A program made the translations under genes and the position numbers. Below are positions 34,491-44,057 of a stretch of 64,000 nt of DNA, piece after piece. Source of the DNA: an uncultured Lachnospiraceae bacterium (GTDB lineage: Bacteria; Bacillota; Clostridia; Lachnospirales; Lachnospiraceae); NCBI GenBank assembly GCA_947631955.1, contig CANRNJ010000009.1:1-64000 (forward strand). The letters run 5' to 3'. Under the pieces are notes generated by a model, which was not told the origin of the DNA, ran no database searches, and was given only the letters and a program-made list of their open reading frames with translations. Numbering within the stretch: position 1 is the stretch's first letter; each line of letters opens with the position of its first letter.

Positions 34491-35354
34491 TTATTTCTTG
34501 GCGGCATTTTTTTCCTTGATCTTCTTCATCAGCATCTCTTTGATATCTCTTGCCTTGTCTTTCATACGCGGATTCGCCGTTGTGGACTGCAGGATGCCGG
34601 TGATCAGGCGGCTCGAAACGTCGTACTGCTCGAAACGCATCGCCGTGACCGCGATCAGGTAATCGACCGTCGGTTCATCCATTCCGCACATCGGAAAGCT
34701 CTCCGTCTGTCTTGCTGCGAGGAAACCTTCCAGAGCGCTGCGCAGAAATTCGTTTTCCTGTTCTTCGCATTGTTTCTTCTGCGCCTCATAATCCGGCAGG
34801 TTCTTATCCAGATGCTCGCCTTTTCCTCTCAGAAGCCATGCGGTCTTCAGACAGATATAAGCTTTTTCACTGGCTCTCGTCTGCTTTACAATGGCATTGA
34901 CCAGAGTCAGTTTATAACGTTCCAACGCTTCATCGTATGTGTAGATCTCTCTTTCATCCTTCTGAGGCTTGAAAGTAGCGGAGATCTTCTCTTTGATATT
35001 CTTGGCCTGAGGGGATGTCACGAATTTAAAGAATCTGCTCAGCGCCGCATATCCGCAGACAGGACACATGATGATATCATATTTTAACAGATCGATCTGT
35101 TCGTAGCGCGGCCTAAGATCCAGATCGCTGCCCGCAAGCTTCGCCTTGCCGATCTTGACCGTTCTCGACTTAAACTCGCTGTCGCAGATCGGACATGTGT
35201 AAGATTTGTCAAACAAAAAGTCCTGCTCCTGAACCGTGTGCTGTGCCGGTTTGCCGTCCGCGCCTTTATCTGATTTCTTCTGGGTTTCATACAGATCCAT
35301 ATTCTCCAGATTGCTTAACCCAAACTGCTCTAATCCTGACAATAATCCTGCCAT
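34491..35354 (-). CDS. DUF2225-family protein with zinc-ribbon-like cysteines
   Basis: This protein of about 287 residues has two CPxC knuckles (CPICDSEFKSR and MCPVCGYAAL) that likely bind zinc, followed by a helical repeat-like domain, as in DUF2225. The function is unknown. GGAGG precedes the ATG at 35354; a longer frame to 35375 lacks a site. It lies between glnS and the MocR gene on the same strand, with a short 17-bp gap to MocR. Confidence 0.82.
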   Translation of the reverse strand: MAGLLSGLEQFGLSNLENMDLYETQKKSDKGADGKPAQHTVQEQDFLFDKSYTCPICDSEFKSRTVKIGKAKLAGSDLDLRPRYEQIDLLKYDIIMCPVCGYAALSRFFKFVTSPQAKNIKEKISATFKPQKDEREIYTYDEALERYKLTLVNAIVKQTRASEKAYICLKTAWLLRGKGEHLDKNLPDYEAQKKQCEEQENEFLRSALEGFLAARQTESFPMCGMDEPTVDYLIAVTAMRFEQYDVSSRLITGILQSTTANPRMKDKARDIKEMLMKKIKEKNAAKK

Positions 35355-35411
35355 CGTAAACCTCCTGCTGATCATGCTTCCTAATCATTATTTTATTATT
35401 TTCTCATAAAT

Positions 35412-37115
35412 TTATTTTTTCGGCAATACATAAGAACTCTTTAATGAAACAATTCTGTTAAAAACAAGCGCGTCCGGCTTGGAATCCCTGCTGTCCACGC
35501 AGAAATACCCCTGTCTTACAAACTGGAAACGGTCAGGCGCCTTAGCCCCTTTTACCGAAGGCTCCAGATAACAGTTTTTCATCACCTTCAAAGAATCCGG
35601 ATTCAGATTCAGGCTGCCGTCCTCGTTATATACGCCCTTCTCTTCATCGATGATGTTTTCATACAGCCGTATCTCCGCCTTGACCGCATCCGCCGCGGAT
35701 ACCCAGTGAATGGTCCCCTTGACCTTACGTCCGTCGGGGCTGTTACCGCCTCTGGACGCCGGATCGTAGGTACAGTGCACCACCGTCACATTGCCGTCCG
35801 CATCCTTCTCATAACCGACACACTTTACGAAATACGCGCCCATCAGACGCACCTCGTTGTCCGGGAACAGTCTGAAATACTTCTTCGGCGGTTCTTCCAT
35901 AAAATCTTCTCTTTCAATATACAATTCTTTTCCGAAAGGCACTTTTCTTCCGCCAAGGGCCTCGTTCTCAGGATTGTTTACGATCTCCAAAGTTTCCGTC
36001 TGTCCCTCCGGATAATTGTCGATCACCAGTTTCACCGGATCGAGCACCGCCATGACACGGGCGCATTTCATTTTCAGATCTTCCCGGATACAGTACTCCA
36101 GCATCGAATAGTCGGCGGAGGAATTTGCTTTGGAAACCCCGCACAGTTCTACGAACATCTTGATGGATTCCGGGGTAAAGCCTCTCCTTCTCAGCGCCGC
36201 AATGGACACCAGTCTAGGATCGTCCCACCCGTCTACGATGCCGTCTTCCACCAGTTTCTTGATATACCGCTTTCCGGTGACTACATTGGTCAAATACATC
36301 TTGGCAAATTCGATCTGCTTGGGCGGATGCGGATATTCCAATTCTTCCACCACCCAGTTATAGAGCGGTCTGTGGTCTTCAAACTCCAACGTACAGATGG
36401 AATGGGTAATCCCTTCGATGGCATCCTCGATCGGATGCGCGAAATCATACATCGGATAAATGCACCACTTATCGCCCGTATTCTGATGCGGCAGATGCGC
36501 CACACGATACAGGATGGGATCGCGCATATTGATATTGGGCGACGCCATATCGATCTTGGCGCGCAGCGTCTTCTCGCCGTCCGCATATCTGCCCTCTTTC
36601 ATCTCTTCAAACAGGCGCAGATTCTCTTCTATGCTCCTGTCCCTGTTCGGATCGTTTATGCCCGGTTCGGTCAAAGTGCCTCTATACTCACGCATCTGAT
36701 CCGCAGTCAGGTCGGACACATACGCTTTGCCCTTTTTGATAAGTTTTACTGCCCCCTCATACATCTGATCAAAATAGTCGGAGGCAAAGAAAAGTCTGTC
36801 TTCGTAATCGGCGCCGAGCCACCGGACGTCCTCTTTGATGGACTCCACAAACTCGTTCTTCTCTTTTGTCGGATTGGTATCGTCAAAGCGCAGGTTGAAT
36901 CTGCCCCCGTACTGCTTTGCCAGTCCTGAATTCAAAAGAATACTTTTGGCATGTCCGATGTGAAGGTATCCGTTCGGTTCGGGCGGGAACCTCGTATTGA
37001 CGGTATCATAAACCCCTTCCGCCAGATCCTTGTCAATGATCTGCTCGATAAAATTTCTGGAAACGACCTCTTTTTCCGTTTCTTCCCCTGTTACGATCTT
37101 ATCATTTTCACTCAT
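35412..37115 (-). CDS. glnS: glutaminyl-tRNA synthetase
   Basis: This is GlnRS of 567 residues, charging tRNA-Gln directly. The class I HIGH motif is [12 protein letters not shown]. The KMSKS-like motif appears as [13 protein letters not shown], a variant form. [10 protein letters not shown] and the C-terminal anticodon-binding beta domains are normal. Many Gram-positive bacteria instead use GatCAB amidation, so glnS marks the lineage that acquired direct charging. I choose the second Met (37115), with GGAG nine bases upstream. Confidence 0.95.
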   Translation of the reverse strand: MSENDKIVTGEETEKEVVSRNFIEQIIDKDLAEGVYDTVNTRFPPEPNGYLHIGHAKSILLNSGLAKQYGGRFNLRFDDTNPTKEKNEFVESIKEDVRWLGADYEDRLFFASDYFDQMYEGAVKLIKKGKAYVSDLTADQMREYRGTLTEPGINDPNRDRSIEENLRLFEEMKEGRYADGEKTLRAKIDMASPNINMRDPILYRVAHLPHQNTGDKWCIYPMYDFAHPIEDAIEGITHSICTLEFEDHRPLYNWVVEELEYPHPPKQIEFAKMYLTNVVTGKRYIKKLVEDGIVDGWDDPRLVSIAALRRRGFTPESIKMFVELCGVSKANSSADYSMLEYCIREDLKMKCARVMAVLDPVKLVIDNYPEGQTETLEIVNNPENEALGGRKVPFGKELYIEREDFMEEPPKKYFRLFPDNEVRLMGAYFVKCVGYEKDADGNVTVVHCTYDPASRGGNSPDGRKVKGTIHWVSAADAVKAEIRLYENIIDEEKGVYNEDGSLNLNPDSLKVMKNCYLEPSVKGAKAPDRFQFVRQGYFCVDSRDSKPDALVFNRIVSLKSSYVLPKK

Positions 37116-37293
37116 AGACACATGCTCCTTGCGATAGCGTTCTTCCTATTCCTTAAAATAACGGGATCCGCAAACACTACATTTATATATATTACCATAA
37201 TTGCGCCGAAATAGGAAGAAATATTTTAGAGGATACCGCGGTCCTTTTTTAGCCGATACCGCAGTCCTTTTCACCTGACACCGCCCTCAAAGA

Positions 37294-37980
37294 TCACACA
37301 GGCTCCCGCCTGTGCGGCACACCGCCCTGCTTTACGCCGAATTTATCCCGCATGGCCAGAAGTCTTGCAATCTGTTCGTCAGACAACTGATTCTGCGCGC
37401 CGATCAGCCGGTCCGTTATCAATAGGATCTTCGCATAGTATTCCATGGATTCCAGTCTGTAATAGGCTGCGTACGGATCGTCCGCCCATGTCACCGCGCC
37501 GTGGTTGCCCAGCAGTACACCGTTGTGCGTATGGCAGTAGGGCGCGATTGCATCCGGCACAGCCTCCGTTCCCAGTTCGGCATAAGGGGCCACCGGGACG
37601 TCGCCCAGAGTGATAACGGCTTCCGCAAGGATCGGACTTTCCAGAGGGATACCCGCCACCGCATAAGCGGTGCAGATCGGCGGATGCGCATGGCATACCG
37701 ACTGAATGTCCCCGTTTTCCCGATAGGCGCGCAGATGCATTTTCAGTTCGGAGGAAGGTTTGTACGTCCCCTCCAGCACTTTGCCGTCCATGTCTACTTT
37801 CACAAGCATTTTTTTCTTCATATACCCTTTGGACACGCCGGTGGGCGTCGCCCAGACTTCGTTTTTGCCCGTACGCACGGAAATATTGCCGTCGTTTGCC
37901 GCCACGAACCCGCGCACATACATACGCTGCCCGATGTCTATGATCGCGCGTCTGGCGCTTTTTTCATCCATGTAACTCAT
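37294..37980 (-). CDS. class II aldolase/adducin-family aldolase
   Basis: This zinc-dependent class II aldolase of the fuculose-1-phosphate aldolase/ribulose-5-phosphate epimerase fold has 228 residues. The active-site Glu lies in KPSSELKMHL (about residue 74), zinc ligands in CHAHPP, and a further His in LLGNHGAVTW. Right beside it is an MtnA-like isomerase, so the likely substrate is 5-deoxyribulose-1-phosphate or 5-methylthioribulose-1-phosphate, cleaved to dihydroxyacetone phosphate and an aldehyde. GGAGGAAAGAT precedes the ATG. Confidence 0.82.
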   Translation of the reverse strand: MSYMDEKSARRAIIDIGQRMYVRGFVAANDGNISVRTGKNEVWATPTGVSKGYMKKKMLVKVDMDGKVLEGTYKPSSELKMHLRAYRENGDIQSVCHAHPPICTAYAVAGIPLESPILAEAVITLGDVPVAPYAELGTEAVPDAIAPYCHTHNGVLLGNHGAVTWADDPYAAYYRLESMEYYAKILLITDRLIGAQNQLSDEQIARLLAMRDKFGVKQGGVPHRREPV

Positions 37981-38023
37981 ATCTTTCCTCCGTCCCCGAT
38001 CCTGTGTCCAACTCTGCTGCCTT

Positions 38024-38195
38024 GCCGCCTTGCTGTCCTGATGTCCTTGTCCTGCGCTTCAGTCCTGTTGCCCTGCCGCCTTGCTGTTCCGGTCCTATGC
38101 CTTCAGTCCTGCCGCCCTGCTGTCCTGCTGTCCTTGTCCTGCTGCCCTGCCGCCTTGCTGTCCCAGTTCTGTGCCTTCCATCCTGCTGCCTGCGC
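38024..38195. repeat. degenerate C/T-G-rich repeats between the isomerase and aldolase genes
   Basis: GCCGCCTTGCTGT or a close variant recurs at 38024, 38075, 38111 and 38149, embedded in CTGCC/GTCC-rich sequence. The spacing (51, 36 and 38 bp) is irregular. The frame is open on the minus strand but of low complexity. Confidence 0.6.
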
Positions 38196-38198
38196 TGC

Positions 38199-39311
38199 CT
38201 AAAATCCTTCCCGGCCTGAGCGCAGGCCATTTTCCTTCTTCCTGAAAATATCCTGAAAAGCCTCCGTGTACGGTTCTCTGGCGATTCCGTACTCCGTCAC
38301 GATACCCGTGATCAGATCGTGGTCCGTGACGTCGAACGCCGGATTGAACACCTTGACTCCCGCCGGTGCCATCGGTTTTTCATACCACATATCCGTCACT
38401 TCCCCGGCGGGTCTTTGTTCGATCACGATCTCCGCTCCGGAGGGAGTGTCCCGATCGATCGTCGAAGTCGGCGCGCACACATAGAACGGCACATGATACC
38501 GTTGTGCCACCAACGCCGCTACGGAAGTCCCGATCTTATTGGCCACGTCGCCGTTGGCCGCCACACGGTCGCATCCCACAAACACCGCATTGATCCAACC
38601 GTTCCGCATGACTGCGGCGGACATGTTGTCGCAGATGAGCGTCACGTCCACTCCGAATGAAAGAAGTTCGTACGCCGTCAGACGTGCGCCCTGCAGAAGC
38701 GGCCTTGTTTCATCCGCAAACACCCGGAAATGATAGCCGCGCTCCTGCCCCAGATAGATCGGCGCGGTCGCCGTCCCGTATCGGCATGTGGCGAGCTGCC
38801 CGGCATTGCAATGGGTAAGTATCCCATCCCCCGGTTTAAGCAGCGTAAGCCCGTATTCGCCGATCGCCCTGCACACACGGATATCTTCCTCTTTCATTGC
38901 GGCCGCCGTTTCTTTTAATTTCCGCTTGATATCAGGCACGGGAAGTTCACGGTTATCCCTGCATACCCGATCCATCCTGTTGAGCGCCCACGACAGATTG
39001 ACCGCCGTGGGTCTTGCGGAATTCAGATACTCTTTCTGTCGGCAGAATTCCCGGTAAAACGTGTCGTAATCCTGTGTATCGATCGCTTTTGCCAACAGAT
39101 AAATGCCGAACGCAGCCGCCACGCCGATCGCCGGTGCTCCGCGCACTTTCAGCAGATAGATCGCATCCCAGATCTCCTGTGCGGTATACAGACGGATCAG
39201 TTCCGCCGCGGCAGGCAGCTTTGTCTGATCCAGAATCACAAGGGCGCTGTCAGCATCGTCCAGTTCCACCGTTTCATATTCCATAATATTCTTTTGCTGT
39301 GTATCGTTCAT
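38199..39311 (-). CDS. aldose-1-phosphate isomerase, MtnA/DrdI family
   Basis: This 370-residue enzyme belongs to the S-methyl-5-thioribose-1-phosphate isomerase family. The catalytic Cys lies in ILTHCNAGQLAT and the catalytic Asp in GCDRVAANGDVANKIGT. The start shows the family motif VRGAPAIGVAAAFG. A full methionine salvage pathway would need MtnB, MtnC, MtnD and MtnK; here only a class II aldolase follows. This suggests the DHAP shunt or the 5-deoxyribose disposal pathway (DrdI/DrdA) that handles 5'-deoxyadenosine from radical-SAM reactions. GGGAGGACGG precedes the ATG. Confidence 0.88.
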   Translation of the reverse strand: MNDTQQKNIMEYETVELDDADSALVILDQTKLPAAAELIRLYTAQEIWDAIYLLKVRGAPAIGVAAAFGIYLLAKAIDTQDYDTFYREFCRQKEYLNSARPTAVNLSWALNRMDRVCRDNRELPVPDIKRKLKETAAAMKEEDIRVCRAIGEYGLTLLKPGDGILTHCNAGQLATCRYGTATAPIYLGQERGYHFRVFADETRPLLQGARLTAYELLSFGVDVTLICDNMSAAVMRNGWINAVFVGCDRVAANGDVANKIGTSVAALVAQRYHVPFYVCAPTSTIDRDTPSGAEIVIEQRPAGEVTDMWYEKPMAPAGVKVFNPAFDVTDHDLITGIVTEYGIAREPYTEAFQDIFRKKENGLRSGREGF

Positions 39312-39330
39312 GTCCGTCCTCCCATGTCAT

Positions 39331-39555
39331 TTGACCGTGCAACTTTTTCGTTTGTTTGTCCATATCTTTTGACCGTGCGTCCTTCCAGTTCATCTTTCCA
39401 TATCCTTGACCGTGCATCTTTCCAGTCTGGCTTTCCGTATCTTTGGATTGCACGTCTTTCCAGTTCATCTTTCCACATTCTTGACCATGCATCTTTCCAG
39501 TCCATCTTTCCATATCCCTGACCGTGCGCTTTTCCCGTCTGGCTTTCCGACTCCT
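39331..39555. repeat. 37-38-bp degenerate tandem array, six units, upstream of the isomerase gene
   Basis: Units start near 39331, 39369, 39406, 39443, 39481 and 39518 with TTGACCGTGC or a variant, followed by CTTTCCAGT and CTTTCCATAT blocks. The array fills the 276-bp gap between the isomerase gene and the ABC permease gene. It ends about 20 bp before the isomerase start, so it would lie in that gene's leader. Two minus-strand frames stay open through it, but both are repeat translations. Confidence 0.75.
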
Positions 39556-39587
39556 GCATCCGGATCAAGAATACAGGATTTTCTGCG

Positions 39588-40706
39588 TCACATCAACAGA
39601 TAATACGTCGCCGGAAACATTTTTTCCAATACCGTAAAGACCGGCAGATATGCGCCCAACCTGATAAATACCGGAGCGCACACAAGGCTTCCGAGCGCAA
39701 GAACCGGAATGGCCGCCGCAATGGTCTCCCTCCTTCTCAGCAGGATCCTTAGCATACAGCAGTACACCACCACAACGGCCTGATAGGCGATCAGCCGCCC
39801 GGTCTGCGCCAGCCAGTCGGAAACGTCCCATGCTTCCCCCGCCGCCCGCATACACAGCAGGGCTGCAGCGGACAGGATGATCTGCGGGATCCATACATCG
39901 ACTATATAAGTCAATCCGTTTGGCGCCAACCGTACAAATCTTTTTTCTCTGATATCTCTGTCATAATCCAACATGCCGCACATGCCGCTTATGAAAATGA
40001 TCACGGCCAACACGCCTTTCAGGGGAAAGTAATAAGTGTCATAAATACTTTCCGTGTCAGAATTTTTTTGACTATATGAGTCAGTGTCAGAATACCGGTC
40101 CTCGTCCGCATTTCCGATATAGCGGAACGCGAAGGTGCTTCCGTCTGTCAGCCGCTTTTCATACGCCTCCATGGCATATTCGGCCGCCTCTTCCGAGATC
40201 TTGGCCATGCGGTCCGCGTAGCGCTGTTCGGAATACAGTTTAAAAACCGCTCCCGCGATATATTCCTGCGCTATGCCCGCAATGCTGCTGGAGGATGTTT
40301 CATACGCGGTGATGCAGTCGTCCCACTCTCCCGCGGACACCTTTTGGTCGATATCGTCCCCGATCACGAATCCGCAGTCCGCATCCCCGCTTAAGACCAG
40401 TTTCTGCACGGCAGAATCGTCGGCACAGAACACAAAGTCCACCACGCTGTCTGCATCCTGCCTGCGCAGATCGTCCTCGATGGACTCCCGCCACCCGCTT
40501 TCTCCGGTGCAGACGGCCACCAACGCTCCCGCCCGTTCTCCCCGGCCCGCCGCGCCGAGCGCCAGTCCAGAAATCGGGATCAGCGCAAGCAGCACAAGAT
40601 AGACAGGCTGACGGCACAATCTTTTGACCAGAAGGCCGAACCAAATCATATATCGTTTTATCGGATATCTGTTCCTTTGCTTTTCCCTGCTCTTTCTTTT
40701 TCCCAT
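39588..40706 (-). CDS. ABC-2 type permease subunit
   Basis: This membrane protein of about 372 residues has one N-terminal helix (LVLLALIPISGLALG), a large extracytoplasmic domain with Asp/Ser/Tyr-rich segments, then five C-terminal helices: the ABC-2/YhaP permease layout. I choose the ATG at 40706, with GAGGAT eight bases upstream; that start lies in one of three copies of a repeated junction. A longer frame to 40772 simply translates the extra copies. It is the last gene of a five-gene export operon. Confidence 0.78.
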   Translation of the reverse strand: MGKRKSREKQRNRYPIKRYMIWFGLLVKRLCRQPVYLVLLALIPISGLALGAAGRGERAGALVAVCTGESGWRESIEDDLRRQDADSVVDFVFCADDSAVQKLVLSGDADCGFVIGDDIDQKVSAGEWDDCITAYETSSSSIAGIAQEYIAGAVFKLYSEQRYADRMAKISEEAAEYAMEAYEKRLTDGSTFAFRYIGNADEDRYSDTDSYSQKNSDTESIYDTYYFPLKGVLAVIIFISGMCGMLDYDRDIREKRFVRLAPNGLTYIVDVWIPQIILSAAALLCMRAAGEAWDVSDWLAQTGRLIAYQAVVVVYCCMLRILLRRRETIAAAIPVLALGSLVCAPVFIRLGAYLPVFTVLEKMFPATYYLLM

Positions 40707-40830
40707 AACAGGATCCTCAACCTCATACGCTTTTCCACGCTTTCTTTCCCATAACAGGATCCTCAGCTTCATACTTTTTCCCGCGCTCTTTTTCCCATAA
40801 CAGGATCCTCAGCCTCATACGCTTCTTTTT
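40702..40830. repeat. 46-bp tandem repeat triplicating a stop-RBS-start junction
   Basis: CCCATAACAGGATCCTCA begins at 40702, 40748 and 40794. Read on the minus strand, each 46-bp unit carries GTATGAGG (with the TGA used as stop by the upstream permease gene in the first unit), then GAGGAT and ATGGG, the RBS and start used by the downstream permease gene in the last unit. As 46 is not a multiple of three, the copies shift frame. Confidence 0.85.
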
Positions 40831-42095
40831 CTGAACAGCCATGCCGCCGCGCCGAATACTGCCGTATAGGCGCTCATACCGCCTATGCACTGTCGCAGCG
40901 TCCCGCCGCTGCATCCGGCGATCAGACCGCCTGCCGCGCGGATCAGGTAAGCGGTGGGCAGCTTATCTCCGATCTCCTGTACGATGCGGGGCAGGAACAC
41001 GTCGGGAACCAGTCCGCCTGACAGATATACCATCGCTGCGCCCAGCAGAAAGATTGCCGGAATACCTGCCGTTCCGCTGCCTGCCGCACTGTATATCATA
41101 AAAACGAACGTTGTCACCGCTGCCACGATCAGCAGGGCCGTTCCCACCGCCGCCATGCCGCCCAGACGGTTCCCGGCGCCTGCCAGTTCCGACCGCAGCT
41201 GCCATGCCGCTGCCGCGCCCTCTTCTGTCCGAAACAGCTTCTTTTCCCCGGCGGCAAGCAGCAAATACACGGACAGACACAGCATACCGGCAAACAGCAG
41301 CATACACAAAACGCCGCAGAGCCACTTGCTGAAACATTGCCATGCCGCGCCCGTCCCGCAGCGCGCCAGCTGATCCGTAAAGGCTTTCGGCTCTTTCTGC
41401 ATCACGGGATATAACGCCATTCCCGCCATGAGAAGGAACAGTACCGTCCCCGACGCCGCGTAAAACTGCCACAGGCCAAGCCGCCCCGTCGCCGAAAGCA
41501 TCTTGGTATCATACAGAGCAAACCGATCCAGCGCAAACGCCAGATTGCTGCTGTCTATCTCCGTTTCCATCACGGACAGTCCGTCCGTAAGGCCGTATTT
41601 CTCCGCCATGTCACCGGCGCCGTAGATCTGCGCCTGAGCCACCTGCAAAAGTCTTTCTCCTGACTTGGCCAGTTCCCGAAACAGCATGGCTTCCAGTCCG
41701 CTGTTGGAAGGAAAAACGATATCCACGGAAGGATTGCTCCCGTTCAGGATACCCTCCACGATCTGTTCCGGCAGGATCACAAGCGCGATGATCTTACCCT
41801 GTTTAAGCATCCGCCGCCCTTCTTCTTCGGACACCTGAACAAAACGGCAGACCTCTGACACGCTCTCCATATTTTCCACATAGGCGAGCGCCAGCCGCAT
41901 CATCCTGCTGTCCTCCCGCACGGCCACGCCGACGTCCGCCCGGACTGCCAGAGGTTCCCTCTCCATGCCCTTAACACCGCAAAAAGCAATCATGCCTATG
42001 ATCGCCATAAGCAGGATTGCCTGTAACAGCATACGCGGAAATATGCCGGCCGTCTTTTTCAGTTCCAGATACAGATACCGTAATTTCCGTTTCAT
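40815..42095 (-). CDS. ABC-2 type permease subunit
   Basis: This 426-residue protein has the ABC-2 exporter layout: one N-terminal helix (about 18-40), an extracytoplasmic domain of about 170 residues (EVCRFVQVSEEEGRRML is typical of this class) and five to six C-terminal helices. AAGGATAGGG precedes the ATG. It pairs with the next permease and with the ATPase at the head of the operon. The substrate is unknown. Confidence 0.82.
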   Translation of the reverse strand: MKRKLRYLYLELKKTAGIFPRMLLQAILLMAIIGMIAFCGVKGMEREPLAVRADVGVAVREDSRMMRLALAYVENMESVSEVCRFVQVSEEEGRRMLKQGKIIALVILPEQIVEGILNGSNPSVDIVFPSNSGLEAMLFRELAKSGERLLQVAQAQIYGAGDMAEKYGLTDGLSVMETEIDSSNLAFALDRFALYDTKMLSATGRLGLWQFYAASGTVLFLLMAGMALYPVMQKEPKAFTDQLARCGTGAAWQCFSKWLCGVLCMLLFAGMLCLSVYLLLAAGEKKLFRTEEGAAAAWQLRSELAGAGNRLGGMAAVGTALLIVAAVTTFVFMIYSAAGSGTAGIPAIFLLGAAMVYLSGGLVPDVFLPRIVQEIGDKLPTAYLIRAAGGLIAGCSGGTLRQCIGGMSAYTAVFGAAAWLFRKRSV

Positions 42096-42098
42096 GCC

Positions 42099-42329
42099 CT
42101 ATCCTTCCCGGTCGGGGCGTCCGGCGCTGATATCCGTGTACATATCCAACAGCCCCACCGTTTCCGAAGCGGGTCTGCCATACATATTGCAGCATTTATG
42201 GGACACGCTTTTTTCTTCCTCTTCCTGATCGTCATAATTCACGCTCATTCTGCAGACACCCTGCTCGGATTCCGCATCCAGATGTTTCATGATATCCTCG
42301 ATCACCGCACTGTAGTCCGTATCGTTCAT
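42099..42329 (-). CDS. small acidic Cys-containing protein in the ABC operon
   Basis: This is a 76-residue hypothetical protein, acidic, with Cys in GVCRMSV and a CC pair in HKCCNMYG. There is no signal peptide or membrane helix. It sits between the large membrane protein gene (16 bp upstream) and the permease (3 bp downstream), tightly inside the operon. The ATG at 42329 is used, as a longer frame overlaps the upstream gene. It could be a cytoplasmic accessory factor or the cargo of the transporter. I do not recognise it. Confidence 0.55.
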   Translation of the reverse strand: MNDTDYSAVIEDIMKHLDAESEQGVCRMSVNYDDQEEEEKSVSHKCCNMYGRPASETVGLLDMYTDISAGRPDREG

Positions 42330-42345
42330 CCGCACACTCACCCCT

Positions 42346-44010
42346 TTACCACCAATAATCACCGTCCAGAAGATATCCCAATATGCCGGTATCTTCATTC
42401 AACTGATACAGTATATAGAGCAGATCTTCCTCCGTCATTTCAAAAAAGGCCGTATCGGCATCCACTTTGGATCTCACGCTGCCCGACAAGGGCTCTACGC
42501 TGACATCTCCCGTGATCTTGATATAATCCTGCCCGTTCATCGAATAGGTGATATTGTCCAGATCCAGATCCATTCTTTCCCCGCTGACAATATCGTCAAA
42601 GCTGCCCGAAACGAGCAGTTCCATATCGTCGATCCCGTCTTCCATCGTGCATGTGATCTCAAACTCGTCCGCAGCCGCATCGTTGTCCACGATCCATTTC
42701 ATCTTCCAGAACGTTTCTTCCTCTTCCACCCATTTCAGGTCCATATCCATCTGATAATGCTCGCTGTCGCTTGACTGCTGCACCTGACAGAGCACTTTTC
42801 TCGTTCTGCCGTCCAGCCCGGTTACTTCCAGCTTTCCCTGAATCTTATCGATGCTGTTTTCTTCACCTAAGAAAAAGATCTCTCCCGCCATAGAAGCCTC
42901 GCCGTCCAGCATTTCGACCGGCTCCTCCAGAAGGATACTTTCGATATGGTTTCTGCCGTCTATTTCAAAAAGGAAACTGACGTCGGAAGTGATCAGCTGA
43001 TCGTAATCATAGAGATCATCAGGCCCTTCCCCTTCGCTGTATATGTTGTCCACCAGACATTTCAGCAGGCGGTCACATTCCTTGGCCGGAAAAACGGCCC
43101 TGTACACCCCTTTGCCGGATTTTTCAAGCGTCATGGCTTCTTTGCAGGCTTCGATCCGTTTCTCCAGACTGCCCAGCGACGAGGACAGGTTTTTCCAATC
43201 CTTAAAAGAAAGGCTGCCGCCGTCGTCTGCAAAAAGATCGATCGTAAAATCTTCTATGTCGAGAGGATACAGCTGACCGAAAATGGAAGCGTTGTACTGG
43301 CTTACCACATTTTCATTCCGGATATACATATTCTCCATGTATAATTCCGGCAGCGAAAAACAGAACACTTCATCATTCGCATACAGGTCAAGATGCGCCA
43401 GATCGACATTCATCACGCTGAAACTTGTGTCGGCGCTCAATTCCTTGTTCCGCATATCCTTATAGAAATCCACATCGACGCCGAGGGTGATATCTTCCGA
43501 AACCACGTCCGCGCTGCAGTCAAGACTAGCCTCGATATGGCCGCCGTCCTCCCGGAGCATCTGCGCAAGTTCATCCACACCCAGTTTGTCCGTCAGCGGA
43601 TTCTTGATCTGTGTAAAATCTCTGGCGAGATTCTGAAGACCCTTCCCCACCTTATAGGACGGCGTGCTTCTGAAATAGGCCATCGCGCCGCCGCCTATGA
43701 CCAAAACGGCCGCCGCGGCGCAGACCAGCCCGATAACGACCTTGGAAAAGGTCTTTTTCTTCTTTTCATACGGATCGTATACACGGACTGTCTGGGCGCC
43801 GAAAGAGCCCGGCTGCGGCTGATATGGGTTGTGGTTATACGGATCCGTCTGCTGCCCGTAGACGCTGTTCTGCTGTCCATACGCATTTTCCTGCGGTCCG
43901 TATGCGCCGTTCTGCTGCCCATACGCATTTTCCTGCTGCCCGTATGCGCTGTTCTGCTGCCCGTACGGCGTATTGTCATTCCGGTTATTGTTCTGATTCA
44001 TTTCATCCAT
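42346..44010 (-). CDS. single-pass membrane protein with Gln-rich repeat N-terminus
   Basis: This is a 554-residue protein. The first ~65 residues are low complexity: NNNRNDN, then repeats of AYGQQN or AYGQQE, cytoplasmic by inference. One helix follows (VVIGLVCAAAAVLVIGGGAMAYF, about residues 90-112). The rest is a large acidic extracytoplasmic domain with beta-rich segments. It resembles DUF6583-type proteins of Lachnospiraceae, seen next to ABC-2 exporters. GAGGAC precedes the ATG. A substrate-handling or sensing role is plausible but unproven. Confidence 0.7.
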   Translation of the reverse strand: MDEMNQNNNRNDNTPYGQQNSAYGQQENAYGQQNGAYGPQENAYGQQNSVYGQQTDPYNHNPYQPQPGSFGAQTVRVYDPYEKKKKTFSKVVIGLVCAAAAVLVIGGGAMAYFRSTPSYKVGKGLQNLARDFTQIKNPLTDKLGVDELAQMLREDGGHIEASLDCSADVVSEDITLGVDVDFYKDMRNKELSADTSFSVMNVDLAHLDLYANDEVFCFSLPELYMENMYIRNENVVSQYNASIFGQLYPLDIEDFTIDLFADDGGSLSFKDWKNLSSSLGSLEKRIEACKEAMTLEKSGKGVYRAVFPAKECDRLLKCLVDNIYSEGEGPDDLYDYDQLITSDVSFLFEIDGRNHIESILLEEPVEMLDGEASMAGEIFFLGEENSIDKIQGKLEVTGLDGRTRKVLCQVQQSSDSEHYQMDMDLKWVEEEETFWKMKWIVDNDAAADEFEITCTMEDGIDDMELLVSGSFDDIVSGERMDLDLDNITYSMNGQDYIKITGDVSVEPLSGSVRSKVDADTAFFEMTEEDLLYILYQLNEDTGILGYLLDGDYWW

Positions 44011-44057
44011 CTTACTGTCCTCTCAGCCCTAAATCCCGCCGCGCCCTGCGGCGCGCC

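Noticed and set aside
37964..38230. Minus-strand 88-codon frame between the isomerase and aldolase
   Set aside because: It is a Gln/Arg/Gly-rich translation of a degenerate DNA repeat with no good RBS; repeat sequences stay open by composition.
39274..39568. CRISPR array or repeat-protein gene upstream of the isomerase gene
   Set aside because: The 37-38-bp units are contiguous and degenerate, with no conserved repeat/unique spacer alternation and no cas genes. The open frames are translations of the array.
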